The notes below the pieces were generated by a model. That model was not told the DNA's origin and ran no database searches. It saw only the letters and a list, made by a program, of their open reading frames with translations. From CAXSEF01 sp964236535 (GTDB taxonomy: Bacteria; Pseudomonadota; Alphaproteobacteria; Acetobacterales; Acetobacteraceae): a stretch of 44,611 bases of DNA. Shown one piece after another: positions 8,338-16,965 of the stretch; positions within the stretch are counted from its first letter, which is position 1; each line of letters begins with the position of its first letter. The DNA lies in assembly GCA_964236535.1 (NCBI GenBank), contig CAXSEF010000017.1, forward strand, positions 1 through 44,611, given 5' to 3'. The position numbers were made by a program, and so were the translations under genes.

Positions 8338-9942
8338 ATGCACAGGATCGTATCCGCGTGGCTGGCACGCCTGGCGTGGCCGCGCCGGGCCGTCGCCAGC
8401 ACGCGGCGCGGCCGGCGCGGCTCGATCGCGATCATCGTCGCCGTCTCGGCGCTGCCGCTGGTCACCGCCGCCGGCGTCGCGATCGACATGTCGCGCATGA
8501 CCGCCGCCCGCGCCGCGCTTCAGCGCGCGGCCGACAACGCCGCGCTGTCCGGCGCCGCCGCCTACGTGCTCTACACCGAGGCGGACACCTTCAACCTCGT
8601 CGCCCGCACCTTGGCCAAGTCCGCGTTCTGCGACTCCGTGACCGCACTGCCCGCGGGCTTCACCCTGATCGCCACCAGCGGCAGCGCTGCCTGCGTCAGC
8701 GGGCAGGGCCCCGCCGTCTCCGCGGTTGTCGCAGGCTACAACCCGGGAACGCGTGGCACCGTCGCCAACAGCGGCTGCAGCGCCACCAGCACCGTGGTTG
8801 CCGGTGCCACGTGCGGCTTCGTCGTCACCGTCTCGGCCGCCGCCACGGTCAGCACCGTGTTCCCGTTCCTGCTGGGCGGGCTCGCCACGGTGTCCGTCAC
8901 CGCGTCCGCCATCAATCCTTTCATCAACCTTGCCAACGCCCTGTCAGCGGGAATAGTCGGCGGCGCGCATGCTGCGGATAGCTTGTGGATTTATCCGCTG
9001 CTGTTAGACGCGAGCGGTGCCCCGGACTTCACAACCAACAAAGGTGCCCTGCCTGACACCAGCACCTGCACCGGCGATCCCACGCAGGCATCGTGCGGCA
9101 GCTACACCATGCTCGCGAGCACAAGATATGCGACAGGATGTCCCGCGAGCAGTCCCTGCAAAGTCAATGACACGATCTTTATCAACGGTGTTGTACAAAA
9201 CCCAGTCGTCGGCAACACGGTGATTACCGCAACTACTCCGCTCGGCATCGCAATGCAGTCCGTTGCTGGCGCCGATGCCTCATTCAGCTTTAACACAGCA
9301 GCCAAGCCACAGCCCGCGGACTCGAGCTGCAGTTGGCCGGGCACATTGGCCTATAACACCGTCGCGGCGGCGTTCGATGCCAACGGCTACCCGCTCGAGG
9401 TGGACAGCAACGGCAATTGGACGCTGCCGACCCACTGGCTATACTCGTCGTTCCTGGCCAATAATCTGCCGCCGGATTACAACGAGATCCAACTCCAGCA
9501 GAACACTCAGATCATTCCGGCTGTCCCGACCAACGGCGCTCTCTACAATCCGAACGCCGTTAAGGCACCCGTCGCGTGCGCCAACGCTTACTCAACAAAA
9601 ACTCCGATAAATGCTGAGCAAATGTTCACCACCTATCCGACTTCGGGCGCGACCAACTGCGCCCTCTACATCGTCAAGGACGCAACGTCGCTGCAGCCAA
9701 ACCCAAGCTATGGAAATAACTCGGCCGGCACTTCGCCAACCTGCTTCAGCCCTAGCGGTACGCCAGGTTATAAGTATGCGGCGCTAAGCTGCCAAAACTA
9801 CGCCGGGCACAGCTACACATTTTTCTGGAATAACATGAGTGGTACCAACAACACGAATCCTCCCACTGACGATACCGATTACGGCAACGGCACCCTCCAG
9901 ATTACCTGCGCCGGAGCGTCTTACGTCGCCCTCATCAACTGA
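8338..9942 (+). CDS. TadG-like pilus assembly protein with a long, compositionally distinct C-terminal region
   Basis: A 534-residue protein starting at ATG 8338; a GTG at 8326, overlapping the previous stop as GTGA, is the alternative. The N-terminus has the TadG signature: basic leader, RRGSIAIIVAVSALPLVTAAGVAIDMSRM, then AALQRAADNAALSGAAAY. A hydrophobic stretch FPFLLGGLATVSVTASA follows at about residue 180-200. From about base 8940 the DNA becomes clearly less GC-rich, and the encoded 330 residues look like an exported domain rich in Asn, Thr and Tyr, with ten cysteines in short CxnC clusters. The stop is 68 bases from the convergent radC stop. Confidence 0.8.
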   Translation: MHRIVSAWLARLAWPRRAVASTRRGRRGSIAIIVAVSALPLVTAAGVAIDMSRMTAARAALQRAADNAALSGAAAYVLYTEADTFNLVARTLAKSAFCDSVTALPAGFTLIATSGSAACVSGQGPAVSAVVAGYNPGTRGTVANSGCSATSTVVAGATCGFVVTVSAAATVSTVFPFLLGGLATVSVTASAINPFINLANALSAGIVGGAHAADSLWIYPLLLDASGAPDFTTNKGALPDTSTCTGDPTQASCGSYTMLASTRYATGCPASSPCKVNDTIFINGVVQNPVVGNTVITATTPLGIAMQSVAGADASFSFNTAAKPQPADSSCSWPGTLAYNTVAAAFDANGYPLEVDSNGNWTLPTHWLYSSFLANNLPPDYNEIQLQQNTQIIPAVPTNGALYNPNAVKAPVACANAYSTKTPINAEQMFTTYPTSGATNCALYIVKDATSLQPNPSYGNNSAGTSPTCFSPSGTPGYKYAALSCQNYAGHSYTFFWNNMSGTNNTNPPTDDTDYGNGTLQITCAGASYVALIN

Positions 9943-10010
9943 ACGTCGCTCGCCGGCCGAGTGGCAGCGCGGCCACACGCTGCGCGGCACAAGCAATCTC
10001 TGCGTCCGGC

Positions 10011-10775
10011 TCACGCCGACAGCAGCCCCTCCTGCCGGAAGCTCAGCCAGCGTCCGTTGCCCACGATGACGTGGTCGTGCAGCACGATCGACAGCGCCTC
10101 CGCGGCCTGCTGCACCTGCCGCGTCATCGCGATGTCCTCGCGCGACGGCGTGGGGTCGCCGCTCGGGTGGTTGTGCACCAGGATCAGCGCGGTCGCGTGC
10201 AGCTCCAGCGCCCGGCGCACCACCTCGCGCGGATAGACCGGGGTGTGGTTCACCGTGCCGCGCGCCTGCGCCTCGTCGGCCAGCAGCCGGTTGCGGTTGT
10301 CGAGGAACAGCACCCGGAACTGCTCGATCCGCTCGCGCGCCATCACCGCGTTCAGGTAGTCCATCAGCATGTCCCAGTTGCCGAGCACCGGGCGGTCCAT
10401 CACCTCCGCCTTGGCCAGCCGCAGCGCCGAGGCGTGCACCAGCTTGATCGCGGCGATGCTGTGCTCGCCCAGGCCGGGCGTCGCCCACAGGTCGCGCAAC
10501 GGGGCCGACAGCACCGCCGCGAAGCTGCCGAACCGGTTGATCACCGCCTTGGCCAGCGGCTTGGTGTCGCGGCGCTGGATCGCGTAGAACAGCAGCATCT
10601 CCAGCAGCTCGTAGTCGGCCAGCGAGTCCGGACCCCGGTCGAGCAGCTTGTCGCGCATGCGGCCGCGATGCCCCTGCGGCCCGGTGCTGGCGAACGGCGC
10701 GGACGACGATTGTTCCGCCTCGATCGGCAGTTCGACCGGCGGGAAGTTGGAGCCGTCGGCGAATCCCTGTGACAT
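10011..10775 (-). CDS. radC: RadC family JAB-domain protein
   Basis: A 254-residue RadC/UPF0758 protein. The N-terminal helix-hairpin-helix part (DYELLEMLLFYAIQRRDTKPLAK, then ATPGLGEHSIAAIK) is followed by the JAMM metal-site motif HNHPSGDPTPSREDI, with His201, His203 and Asp214. The molecular role of RadC is unresolved; despite the name, a DNA-repair function is not well supported. I chose ATG 10775, which gives the usual family length. In-frame starts at 10793 and 10832 would lengthen the protein by 6 or 19 residues. The gene is convergent with the TadG-like gene. Confidence 0.92.
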   Translation of the reverse strand: MSQGFADGSNFPPVELPIEAEQSSSAPFASTGPQGHRGRMRDKLLDRGPDSLADYELLEMLLFYAIQRRDTKPLAKAVINRFGSFAAVLSAPLRDLWATPGLGEHSIAAIKLVHASALRLAKAEVMDRPVLGNWDMLMDYLNAVMARERIEQFRVLFLDNRNRLLADEAQARGTVNHTPVYPREVVRRALELHATALILVHNHPSGDPTPSREDIAMTRQVQQAAEALSIVLHDHVIVGNGRWLSFRQEGLLSA

Positions 10776-11038
10776 GAGCGACGTCCCGAGCATCCTGTGC
10801 AGGGTTTCATGGTTGCAGAGCCGGGGCTTCAATACAACTCATGCGAAGCATTTCGGCCTGCCCTGACCGCGCGGATCGCAAGCCCGGGCCGTACTGCCCG
10901 TGGCGGCGCGAGACAAGGCGCGGCGCTGGCCTCGACCCGCTGGAGCGTTGATCCCGGACGCGGTTTCATCGACCACCGGGTGCAGGCTCGATCCGTTGCT
11001 GGAGCCCGGAGCAGAGCCTGCGGTGTCCGGTCCCGACG

Positions 11039-12115
11039 TCACGGCGAGGTCGCCCTGCCGTCCGGCGCCCCCTCCGCGATCATCGCCTCCAGCTCTGCCG
11101 CCCGGTGCGCCGCGGTGTGTTGCCCCATCACCCGCGCCCGCCCCGCCTCGCCCAGCCGTCGGCGTGCCGGCTCCGCCCACTCCAGCAGCCGCAGCACCTC
11201 TTCCGCCGTGCGTGCGACCTGCAGCTCGGGGCCCACCCGCAGCACATCGTCGAGCCCCGGCCAGGGGTCCGAGACGATCGGCGTCGCACACGCGGCCGCC
11301 TCGAACAGCCGCACGCTCGGGCTCCACCCGGCGGCGATCATGTCGGCGCGCGTCACGTTCAGCGTCCACGCGCACGCGCCGTAGAACCCGGCATGCTCGC
11401 CCGGCGACAGGTGCTCGATCCGCTCGACGTTGCCGGGCCAGCCGTCGGTTCCGGGATATTGCGGCCCGGCCACCACGAAGCGACGCCCCGGCGCCCGCCG
11501 CGCCGGCTCCAGCAGCAGCCGCTGCAGCGTCGGCTGGCGATCGGCGCTGTAGGTGCCGAGGTAGCCGAGATCCCAGCGGGTCGCCCCGGCTCCCGGCGGG
11601 TACTGCGCGGGATCGACCGAGCAGTACAGCGCCCGCGCCCGCCGCGCGCCGTACTGCCGCTCCAGCCGCCCGAGTGTCGGTCCTCCGGTGAACGACAGAT
11701 ACAGATCGAAGCAGCCGATCGTGGCGGCGTCGAGGTAGTCGCACTGCCCCGCATCGAGCCGCGCCAGCGTTACCGGCGTGTCGATGTCGTAGAACGCCAG
11801 CACCTGCCGGGTCGCCGCGCGCAGCCACCGCGCCACCGCCACCCCCTCGGTGACGTAGGAGCCGAGCAGCACCGCATCGGCCGACTCGATCCGCCCGCGC
11901 CAGCGCTCCAGCTCCGCCAGGCCGCCATACAGCACCAGCTCGGCGTAGCCCGGCGCCGCCAGGTCGCGGTGCGCCGCATACCAGGGCTGGTCGCGCTCGA
12001 GGAACAGCAGCTCATGGCCGCGGTCGGCCAGCGCCTGCAGCAGCGCGCGATACGTCGTGGCGTGCCCGTTGCCCCACGACGAGGACAGGCTGAGCCCGAG
12101 GAACACCAGGCGCAT
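11039..12115 (-). CDS. CgeB-like glycosyltransferase 1
   Basis: A 358-residue protein of the CgeB/GT-B glycosyltransferase type. The N-terminus MRLVFLGLSLSSSWGNGH, then YRALLQALADRGHELLFLERD, is shared with the next two genes. The C-terminal half has WTLNVTRADMIAAGWSPSVR, then LFEAAACATPIVSDPW, typical of the nucleotide-sugar-binding domain of CgeB-like enzymes. Donor and acceptor cannot be read from sequence. This is the last gene of a seven-gene minus-strand run; its ATG lies nine bases after the stop of the second paralogue. CgeB of Bacillus helps glycosylate a spore-coat protein, but the function here is open. Confidence 0.82.
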   Translation of the reverse strand: MRLVFLGLSLSSSWGNGHATTYRALLQALADRGHELLFLERDQPWYAAHRDLAAPGYAELVLYGGLAELERWRGRIESADAVLLGSYVTEGVAVARWLRAATRQVLAFYDIDTPVTLARLDAGQCDYLDAATIGCFDLYLSFTGGPTLGRLERQYGARRARALYCSVDPAQYPPGAGATRWDLGYLGTYSADRQPTLQRLLLEPARRAPGRRFVVAGPQYPGTDGWPGNVERIEHLSPGEHAGFYGACAWTLNVTRADMIAAGWSPSVRLFEAAACATPIVSDPWPGLDDVLRVGPELQVARTAEEVLRLLEWAEPARRRLGEAGRARVMGQHTAAHRAAELEAMIAEGAPDGRATSP

Positions 12116-12124
12116 CGGTCCCGC

Positions 12125-13210
12125 TCAGCCGGCACGCCGGCGGGCCAGCGTCTCGCGCAGCACCGCGTCGAGCTCCGCCCCTCGCCGCGCGTAGGTGTGC
12201 GCCGCCAGCACCCGCGCCTGCGCCGCCGCCCCGATCGCGCGAGCCCGTTGCCGCGTCAGCCCGCGCAGGTGCTCCGCCACGTCCGCCCCGTCGCGCGCCA
12301 CCAGCACCTCGCGGCCCGGCTCGAGGAACTGCTCGATCCCCTCCCAGGCGTCGGTGATCAGGCACGCTGCCGCGCCGGCCGCCTCGAACACCCGCGTCGC
12401 CGGCGAGAACCCCACGTCGGCCATGCTGTCGCGCGCCACGTTCAGCACCGCCAGCGCCGAGCAGTTCAGCGCGTTGTGCTCCGCCGTTCCCACGTGGCCG
12501 AGCAGGCCCACGTTGCCCGGCATGGGCTTGTCGTGCCAGCCGTTGCCGCCGAGCAGGAACCGGCGCTCCGCCAGCGCCGCGGCCGGGCCGAGGAAGAACC
12601 GCTCCACCCGCGCCTCGCGGTCGGGGAGCCGGTTGGCCAGGAACGCCAGGTCGGCGGCGAACCGCGGCTCGGGCGGCACCGGATGGTGCGTCTGCGGGTC
12701 GAGCGCGTTGTAGATCGGCACGCAGCGTCGGGCGCCGAAGCCCTCGTAGGCGGCGACCACCGGCGGCCCGCCGCCATAGGTCACCACGAGGTCGAGGGCG
12801 GCGAGCGCGCGGCGCACCGGATGTCCGGAATCGGCGCGCATCTCGGCGAGCGTCGCCGGCGCGTCCACGTCGACCAGGCAGCGCAGCGCCGCCGGCGCCG
12901 CCTGCGCCACCACGCCGTCGAGCAGCTCGGCATCGAACACGCCGACCCCGCTCGCCTTCATCACCACGTCGGCGTCGCCCGCCTCGGCAAGCACGCCGCG
13001 CAGCCCCTCGGGGGTCGCCGGCCACACCACCACCCGTGCCCAGTCCGGCGGCTCGATGTCGCGATGCGCCTGCCGGTCGAAGGCGTCGGGCTCGTAGAAG
13101 GTGATCGCGTGCCCGTGCCGCGCCAGCGCGCCGAGCAGCCCGCGGTAGTACGTCGCCGCACCGTTCCAGTACGAGGACAGCAGGCTCGACCCGTAGAAGG
13201 CGATCCGCAT
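12125..13210 (-). CDS. CgeB-like glycosyltransferase 2
   Basis: A 361-residue paralogue of its neighbours. It starts MRIAFYGSSLLSSYWNGAA, then YYRGLLGALARHGHAITFYEPD, and has a GGGPP segment near the domain linker. The C-terminal motif NVARDSMADVGFSPATRVFE is followed by AAGAAACLITDAWEG. It is likely a cytoplasmic GT-B enzyme adding one sugar. The start ATG at 13210 shares one base with the stop of the third paralogue (TGATG), so the genes are translationally coupled. The substrate is unknown; neighbouring epimerases suggest a deoxy- or epimerised sugar. Confidence 0.82.
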   Translation of the reverse strand: MRIAFYGSSLLSSYWNGAATYYRGLLGALARHGHAITFYEPDAFDRQAHRDIEPPDWARVVVWPATPEGLRGVLAEAGDADVVMKASGVGVFDAELLDGVVAQAAPAALRCLVDVDAPATLAEMRADSGHPVRRALAALDLVVTYGGGPPVVAAYEGFGARRCVPIYNALDPQTHHPVPPEPRFAADLAFLANRLPDREARVERFFLGPAAALAERRFLLGGNGWHDKPMPGNVGLLGHVGTAEHNALNCSALAVLNVARDSMADVGFSPATRVFEAAGAAACLITDAWEGIEQFLEPGREVLVARDGADVAEHLRGLTRQRARAIGAAAQARVLAAHTYARRGAELDAVLRETLARRRAG

Positions 13211-14418
13211 CAGCCGGCACCTCCGACCGGCGCCACCGCACCCGGCACCGCTGCGCCCGCCCCGTGGCACTCGGCCGCCGCCGCCGCCGCGTCCTGCTCC
13301 GCCGGGCCGCGACGCAGCCCCGCCACGATCGCCAGCAGCTCGTCCACCCGGTGCGCGCAGCCGTGCCGAGCCCGGATCGTCGCCAGCCCGCGTGCCGCGA
13401 GCCCTGCGCGAAGCGCCGCATCCGCGCCCAGCGCCCGCACGTGCCCGCGCATCTCCGCAGCGTCGCGGGCCAGCAGGAAGTCCTCGCCCGCAGTGAACAG
13501 TCCCTCGCTGTCCGTCCACGGCGCGCAGACCAGCGGGATCCCGCAGGCCAGCGCCTCGAACACCCGGATGGTCGGGATGCCAGGCAGCAGCGTGGTGTAG
13601 CTGCGCCGTGGCACGTGCACCGTGAACAGGTGCCGCGCGAACACCGCGGGTGCGTGCGGATTGGCCAGCCACCCGCGGTAGCGGGCCGCGTAGCGGCGGA
13701 GCAGCGCCAGCGCCGCGTCCGGGTAGCGCACGCCGTGGATGTCGAGCGCGACCGCCTCGTCGTGCAGCGGCGCGAGCAGGAAGGTCTCCAGCTCGGCGGT
13801 GCGCTCCCCGTCGCCCCAGTTGCCGATCCACACCGCGCCCTCGCGCCCGCCCGGCCGGCCCTCGGCCCCGCCGGCTTCCTCCGCCGGCGGCCGGAACAGC
13901 CTGGTGTCCGCCGCCTCGTGCCAGGTGAACACCCGGCCGCCCCAGCCCCAGGCGCGATACACCGCGCTCAGCGCCTCGCCGAACGCCAGCACCCCGTCGT
14001 AGCCCGACAGGTCGAAGCGCCGGATCGCCGCCGGGTCGCTGACCGCGCGGTGGTGGGTGTCGTGGAACAGCAGGGTGAACCGCCCGCCCGCCGCCCGCCG
14101 CGCCCCGACGGCCGCCACCAGCGCCGGCTCGCTCCACTCGTGCACCAGCACCAGGTCAGCCCCGTCCAGCATCGCGTCGACATCGGGCTCGGCCGCCAGC
14201 CGGGAGGCCCGCAGCTCCGGATAGGCGCGCGCGAACGCCGCGAGTCCCGCCGCTCCGGCGTCGCGCAGCAGGTTGTCGCGGCTCCACGACTCGGCCGGCT
14301 CATAGGCCCGCACGTCGTGCCCGCGCGCCGCCAGCTCGCGCAGCACGCCGCGCAGGAAGTGCGCGTTGCCGTGGTTCCAGCACGATTCCAGCGAGTGCGT
14401 GACATACACGACGCGCAT
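13210..14418 (-). CDS. CgeB-like glycosyltransferase 3
   Basis: A 402-residue paralogue beginning MRVVYVTHSLESCWNHGNAH, then FLRGVLRELAARGHDVRAYEP. The centre contains LLFHDTHHRAVSD, and the C-terminal part has HVPRRSYTTLLPGIPTIRVF followed by EALACGIPLVCAPW, with the Glu of the donor-binding site. The last 35 residues are a low-complexity Ala/Gly tail. The start at 14418 overlaps the stop of the GT4 gene by one base. Of the three paralogues it is the most diverged, which suggests each adds a different residue to one glycan. Confidence 0.82.
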   Translation of the reverse strand: MRVVYVTHSLESCWNHGNAHFLRGVLRELAARGHDVRAYEPAESWSRDNLLRDAGAAGLAAFARAYPELRASRLAAEPDVDAMLDGADLVLVHEWSEPALVAAVGARRAAGGRFTLLFHDTHHRAVSDPAAIRRFDLSGYDGVLAFGEALSAVYRAWGWGGRVFTWHEAADTRLFRPPAEEAGGAEGRPGGREGAVWIGNWGDGERTAELETFLLAPLHDEAVALDIHGVRYPDAALALLRRYAARYRGWLANPHAPAVFARHLFTVHVPRRSYTTLLPGIPTIRVFEALACGIPLVCAPWTDSEGLFTAGEDFLLARDAAEMRGHVRALGADAALRAGLAARGLATIRARHGCAHRVDELLAIVAGLRRGPAEQDAAAAAAECHGAGAAVPGAVAPVGGAG

Positions 14419-15521
14419 CAGGCCGGCTGCCACGCGCCGGTCGCGCCGCCGACTCCCGCCGCTGCCGCGCCCCGGGCCGCAGCACTGCGCAGCCCCTCGT
14501 GCAGCGCCCGCATCGCGCTGCCCATCGCCGCCGCCCCGTAGCGCTGCGCGCGCTCGCCTGCGGCCGCCGCCAGGCGTTCCGGCGCATCGAGCGCCCGCCG
14601 CATCGCCTGCGCGAACCCCGCGGCATCGCCGGGCGCCGCGAACAGCGCGGCACCGTCCCACAGCTCGCGCAGGCTTGGGATGTCGGAGAGCACCAGCGCC
14701 AGCCCGGCCTGCGCCGCCTCCAGCGCCGCAAGCCCGAACGGCTCGTAGCGCGCCGCGGAGGCGAACACCGTCGCGCGCGACATCGCCGCCGCCAGCCCGG
14801 CCTCGTCCAGCACCCCCAGCAGCCGCAGATGCGACGCCGCGAACGCCGCCCGATTCGGGCCCGCCACGCCGCCCGCCGCCCACACCGGCGCTCCCAGCAG
14901 CCCCGCCGCCCGGTCCAGCACCGCCGCCCCCTTCGCCTCGTCCCACAGCCGGCCGGCCACGAGCACCGCGCGCTGCCGCGGCCCCGGCCCGCGCGGCAGC
15001 GGCCGCCGCCCATTGCGCACCACCTCGATCCGCCGGGCGCCGCCGTGCGCGCGTCGCAGCGCGTCGGCCATCGCCCGGCTCGGCGCCACCACCGCGTCGA
15101 CCTGCGCCAGCCCCGCCGCACTTGCCGCCACGTTCGCCGCGAACTCCGCCGGCACCGGCCCGGCGCGCAGTGCCGCCCACCAGGTCGCGACGTCGGAATG
15201 CGCCACCGCGACAACCGGCGCGGGCCACCCCTGCCCGCCCATCAGCGCCGGCGCGTGCAGCTGTATCGCGTCCACCGCCGCGTCGGCCGCCAGCGCCGAC
15301 AGCGCCCGCGAGGTCGCGGCCAGCGACTGCGCATCCGGCGCGGTCCAGTCCAGCCCCAGCCCGGTCTGCACCAGCCGCAGTCCGGACGCCTCGGCGCGCT
15401 GCGGCGCGGACGGCGGCGGGCCCAGCACCGCCAGCACGACCTCGCAGCCGATCGATGCGGCGAGCTCCAGGCTGTAGCGCCAGACGCCGCCGACGGCGTC
15501 CGTCGTCAGCAGCAGGCGCAT
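14418..15521 (-). CDS. GT4-family glycosyltransferase
   Basis: A 367-residue GT-B glycosyltransferase of the GT4 type. It starts MRLLLTTDAVGGVWRYSLEL, the usual N-terminal acceptor-domain signature. The phosphate-binding block AGRLWDEAKG places Arg191 and Lys197, and the E-x7-E donor motif is Glu260 and Glu268 in RYEPFGLAALEA. It transfers a sugar from a nucleotide-activated donor with retention of configuration; donor and acceptor are unknown. The start ATG at 15521 is preceded on its strand by a degenerate copy of the intergenic repeat, which separates it from the radical SAM gene by about 130 bases, the largest gap in the cluster. Confidence 0.88.
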   Translation of the reverse strand: MRLLLTTDAVGGVWRYSLELAASIGCEVVLAVLGPPPSAPQRAEASGLRLVQTGLGLDWTAPDAQSLAATSRALSALAADAAVDAIQLHAPALMGGQGWPAPVVAVAHSDVATWWAALRAGPVPAEFAANVAASAAGLAQVDAVVAPSRAMADALRRAHGGARRIEVVRNGRRPLPRGPGPRQRAVLVAGRLWDEAKGAAVLDRAAGLLGAPVWAAGGVAGPNRAAFAASHLRLLGVLDEAGLAAAMSRATVFASAARYEPFGLAALEAAQAGLALVLSDIPSLRELWDGAALFAAPGDAAGFAQAMRRALDAPERLAAAAGERAQRYGAAAMGSAMRALHEGLRSAAARGAAAAGVGGATGAWQPA

Positions 15522-15526
15522 CGAGC

Positions 15527-15651
15527 AGGCAGGGCCGGGCTTTGCCCGGACCCGGGAAGGACTCCTGGCCGCTTGATCGCATGACCTGGGCCGGGGGGTT
15601 CCAGGGGCTTGCCGTTGGCGGCATCCGGGGGCAGGGCCGCTGGCCTTGCTG
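15527..15651 (+). repeat. Degenerate intergenic repeat, copy 3
   Basis: The left arm agggccgggctttgcccgga and the right part with ccaggggcttgccgttggcgg and cagggccgctggccttgctg align with the intact copies. Both palindromes are eroded. It is the only repeat copy inside the sugar cluster, between the radical SAM gene and the GT4 gene. Confidence 0.6.
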
Positions 15652-16965
15652 TCAGCGCCCGCACGCCGCCTCCAGCACGGCAAGGCCCAGCGGCGCCTCC
15701 GCGATGCCGCCCTGCACGTCGGAGAACCGGCTGAACTGCCCGAGGTAGTGCGCATGCGCCCGCTCCCACGCATGCTCGTCCGGCGCGCCCCACAGCCGGC
15801 GGTAGTCGGGCGAGCTCGGGTAGGGGTACATCGGCACCGGGTCGTTCGCCCACACTCCCGCGGCGCGCAGCCGGGCGCGCCAGGCGGTCACCAGGTCCGT
15901 GTCGTCGCCGCCGGTCTCGATCAGGTTGGCCTGCACGAACGGCACGTGGGCGCGCGCCAGGATCAGCCGCTCGGCCAGCTCGTCGGTGCTCATCCGGCAG
16001 CGCTTGTCGAGCGCGGCCCGCCCCTCGACGGTGAGGCTCTCGACGCCGGCCTCGATCGACACGCATCCCGCGCGGCCCAGCCGCTCCAGCATCGCGGGCT
16101 TCCACAGATCGATGCGCGTCTGCACCCCGAACTGCACGCCCCTGCCCCGGTCCGCCAGCGCCACCAGCGCGTCGAGCAGCGCCGCGTCGGGCAGGAAAAT
16201 CTCGTCGACGAAGTACACGTAGCGCACGCCCTGCGCCTGCAGCCCCTCGATCTCGGTCATGAGCGCGCCGAGGTCGCGACGCCGGTAGCGGTCACGGAAG
16301 TCGATCTTGGCGCAGAACGAGCAGCTGTACGGACAGCCGCGCGAGGCTTCCACCTCGGCACCGGGACCCTCGGGGGCGCGGTCGAAGCGGTGGTGGTGGT
16401 GGTGGTGGCGGCGCACCCACTCGTCGGGCCAGGCGAGCGCCGGCAGATCGGTGAACCGCGTCGACAGCGGCCCCCCGGGGGCGCGCAGCACGCCCTGGTC
16501 CAGCACCGCCGTACCCGGCAGCACCCCCGCCTGCGCGCCGTCGGCCAGCGCCAGCACCGCCTCCTCGCACTCGCCGCGTATCACCGCGTGGCAGCCGAGC
16601 TTGCGCAGGGTGGCCGCGGGCGTCGACGAGCCGTGCGGGCCGACCGCGACCACCACGCCGCCGCGGCCGCCCAGCGCCTCGACCACCGCACGCGGCACCC
16701 GCAGCTCCGGCTGCGCGCAGCGCCAGAACAGGTAGGACGGCGCGGTGGTGACGACGGTCATCGCGGGCGCGAACGCCGCGACCCGCCGCGCCAGCTCCGC
16801 GGTGTCGATCCCCTGCAGCAGGCCGTCGAGCAGCAGCACCCGGTGCCCGGCGCGCTCCAGCAGCACCGCGCACGCCCCCAGCTCCAGCGGCAGATGCGGC
16901 TCGCGGCAACCGAAATAGATGCTGCCCGCGAAGTCCCAGGCCGGGTTGACCAGCGCCACCCTCAC
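15652..16965 (-). CDS. B12-binding-domain radical SAM enzyme
   Basis: A 437-residue protein with an N-terminal cobalamin-binding Rossmann-like domain (about 1-150: VALVNPAWDFAGSIYFG, HLPLELGACAVLLERAGH, VVVAVGPHGSS) and a radical SAM domain. The iron-sulfur cysteines are Cys211, Cys215 and Cys218 in SRGCPYSCSFCAK. Later motifs include YVYFVDEIFL and GCVSIEAGVESLT. Relatives often methylate unreactive carbon or phosphorus using cobalamin; a sugar or lipid methylation here is an inference from the flanking glycosyltransferases and epimerases. Six consecutive histidines (187-192) precede the cluster. The GTG start at 16965 overlaps the upstream epimerase stop as GTGA. Confidence 0.9.
   Translation of the reverse strand: MRVALVNPAWDFAGSIYFGCREPHLPLELGACAVLLERAGHRVLLLDGLLQGIDTAELARRVAAFAPAMTVVTTAPSYLFWRCAQPELRVPRAVVEALGGRGGVVVAVGPHGSSTPAATLRKLGCHAVIRGECEEAVLALADGAQAGVLPGTAVLDQGVLRAPGGPLSTRFTDLPALAWPDEWVRRHHHHHHRFDRAPEGPGAEVEASRGCPYSCSFCAKIDFRDRYRRRDLGALMTEIEGLQAQGVRYVYFVDEIFLPDAALLDALVALADRGRGVQFGVQTRIDLWKPAMLERLGRAGCVSIEAGVESLTVEGRAALDKRCRMSTDELAERLILARAHVPFVQANLIETGGDDTDLVTAWRARLRAAGVWANDPVPMYPYPSSPDYRRLWGAPDEHAWERAHAHYLGQFSRFSDVQGGIAEAPLGLAVLEAACGR

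Noticed and set aside
16390..16407. His6 as vector or tag contamination
   Set aside because: It lies in the interior of a genomic gene with matching flanking codon use and no cloning-site sequence around it.
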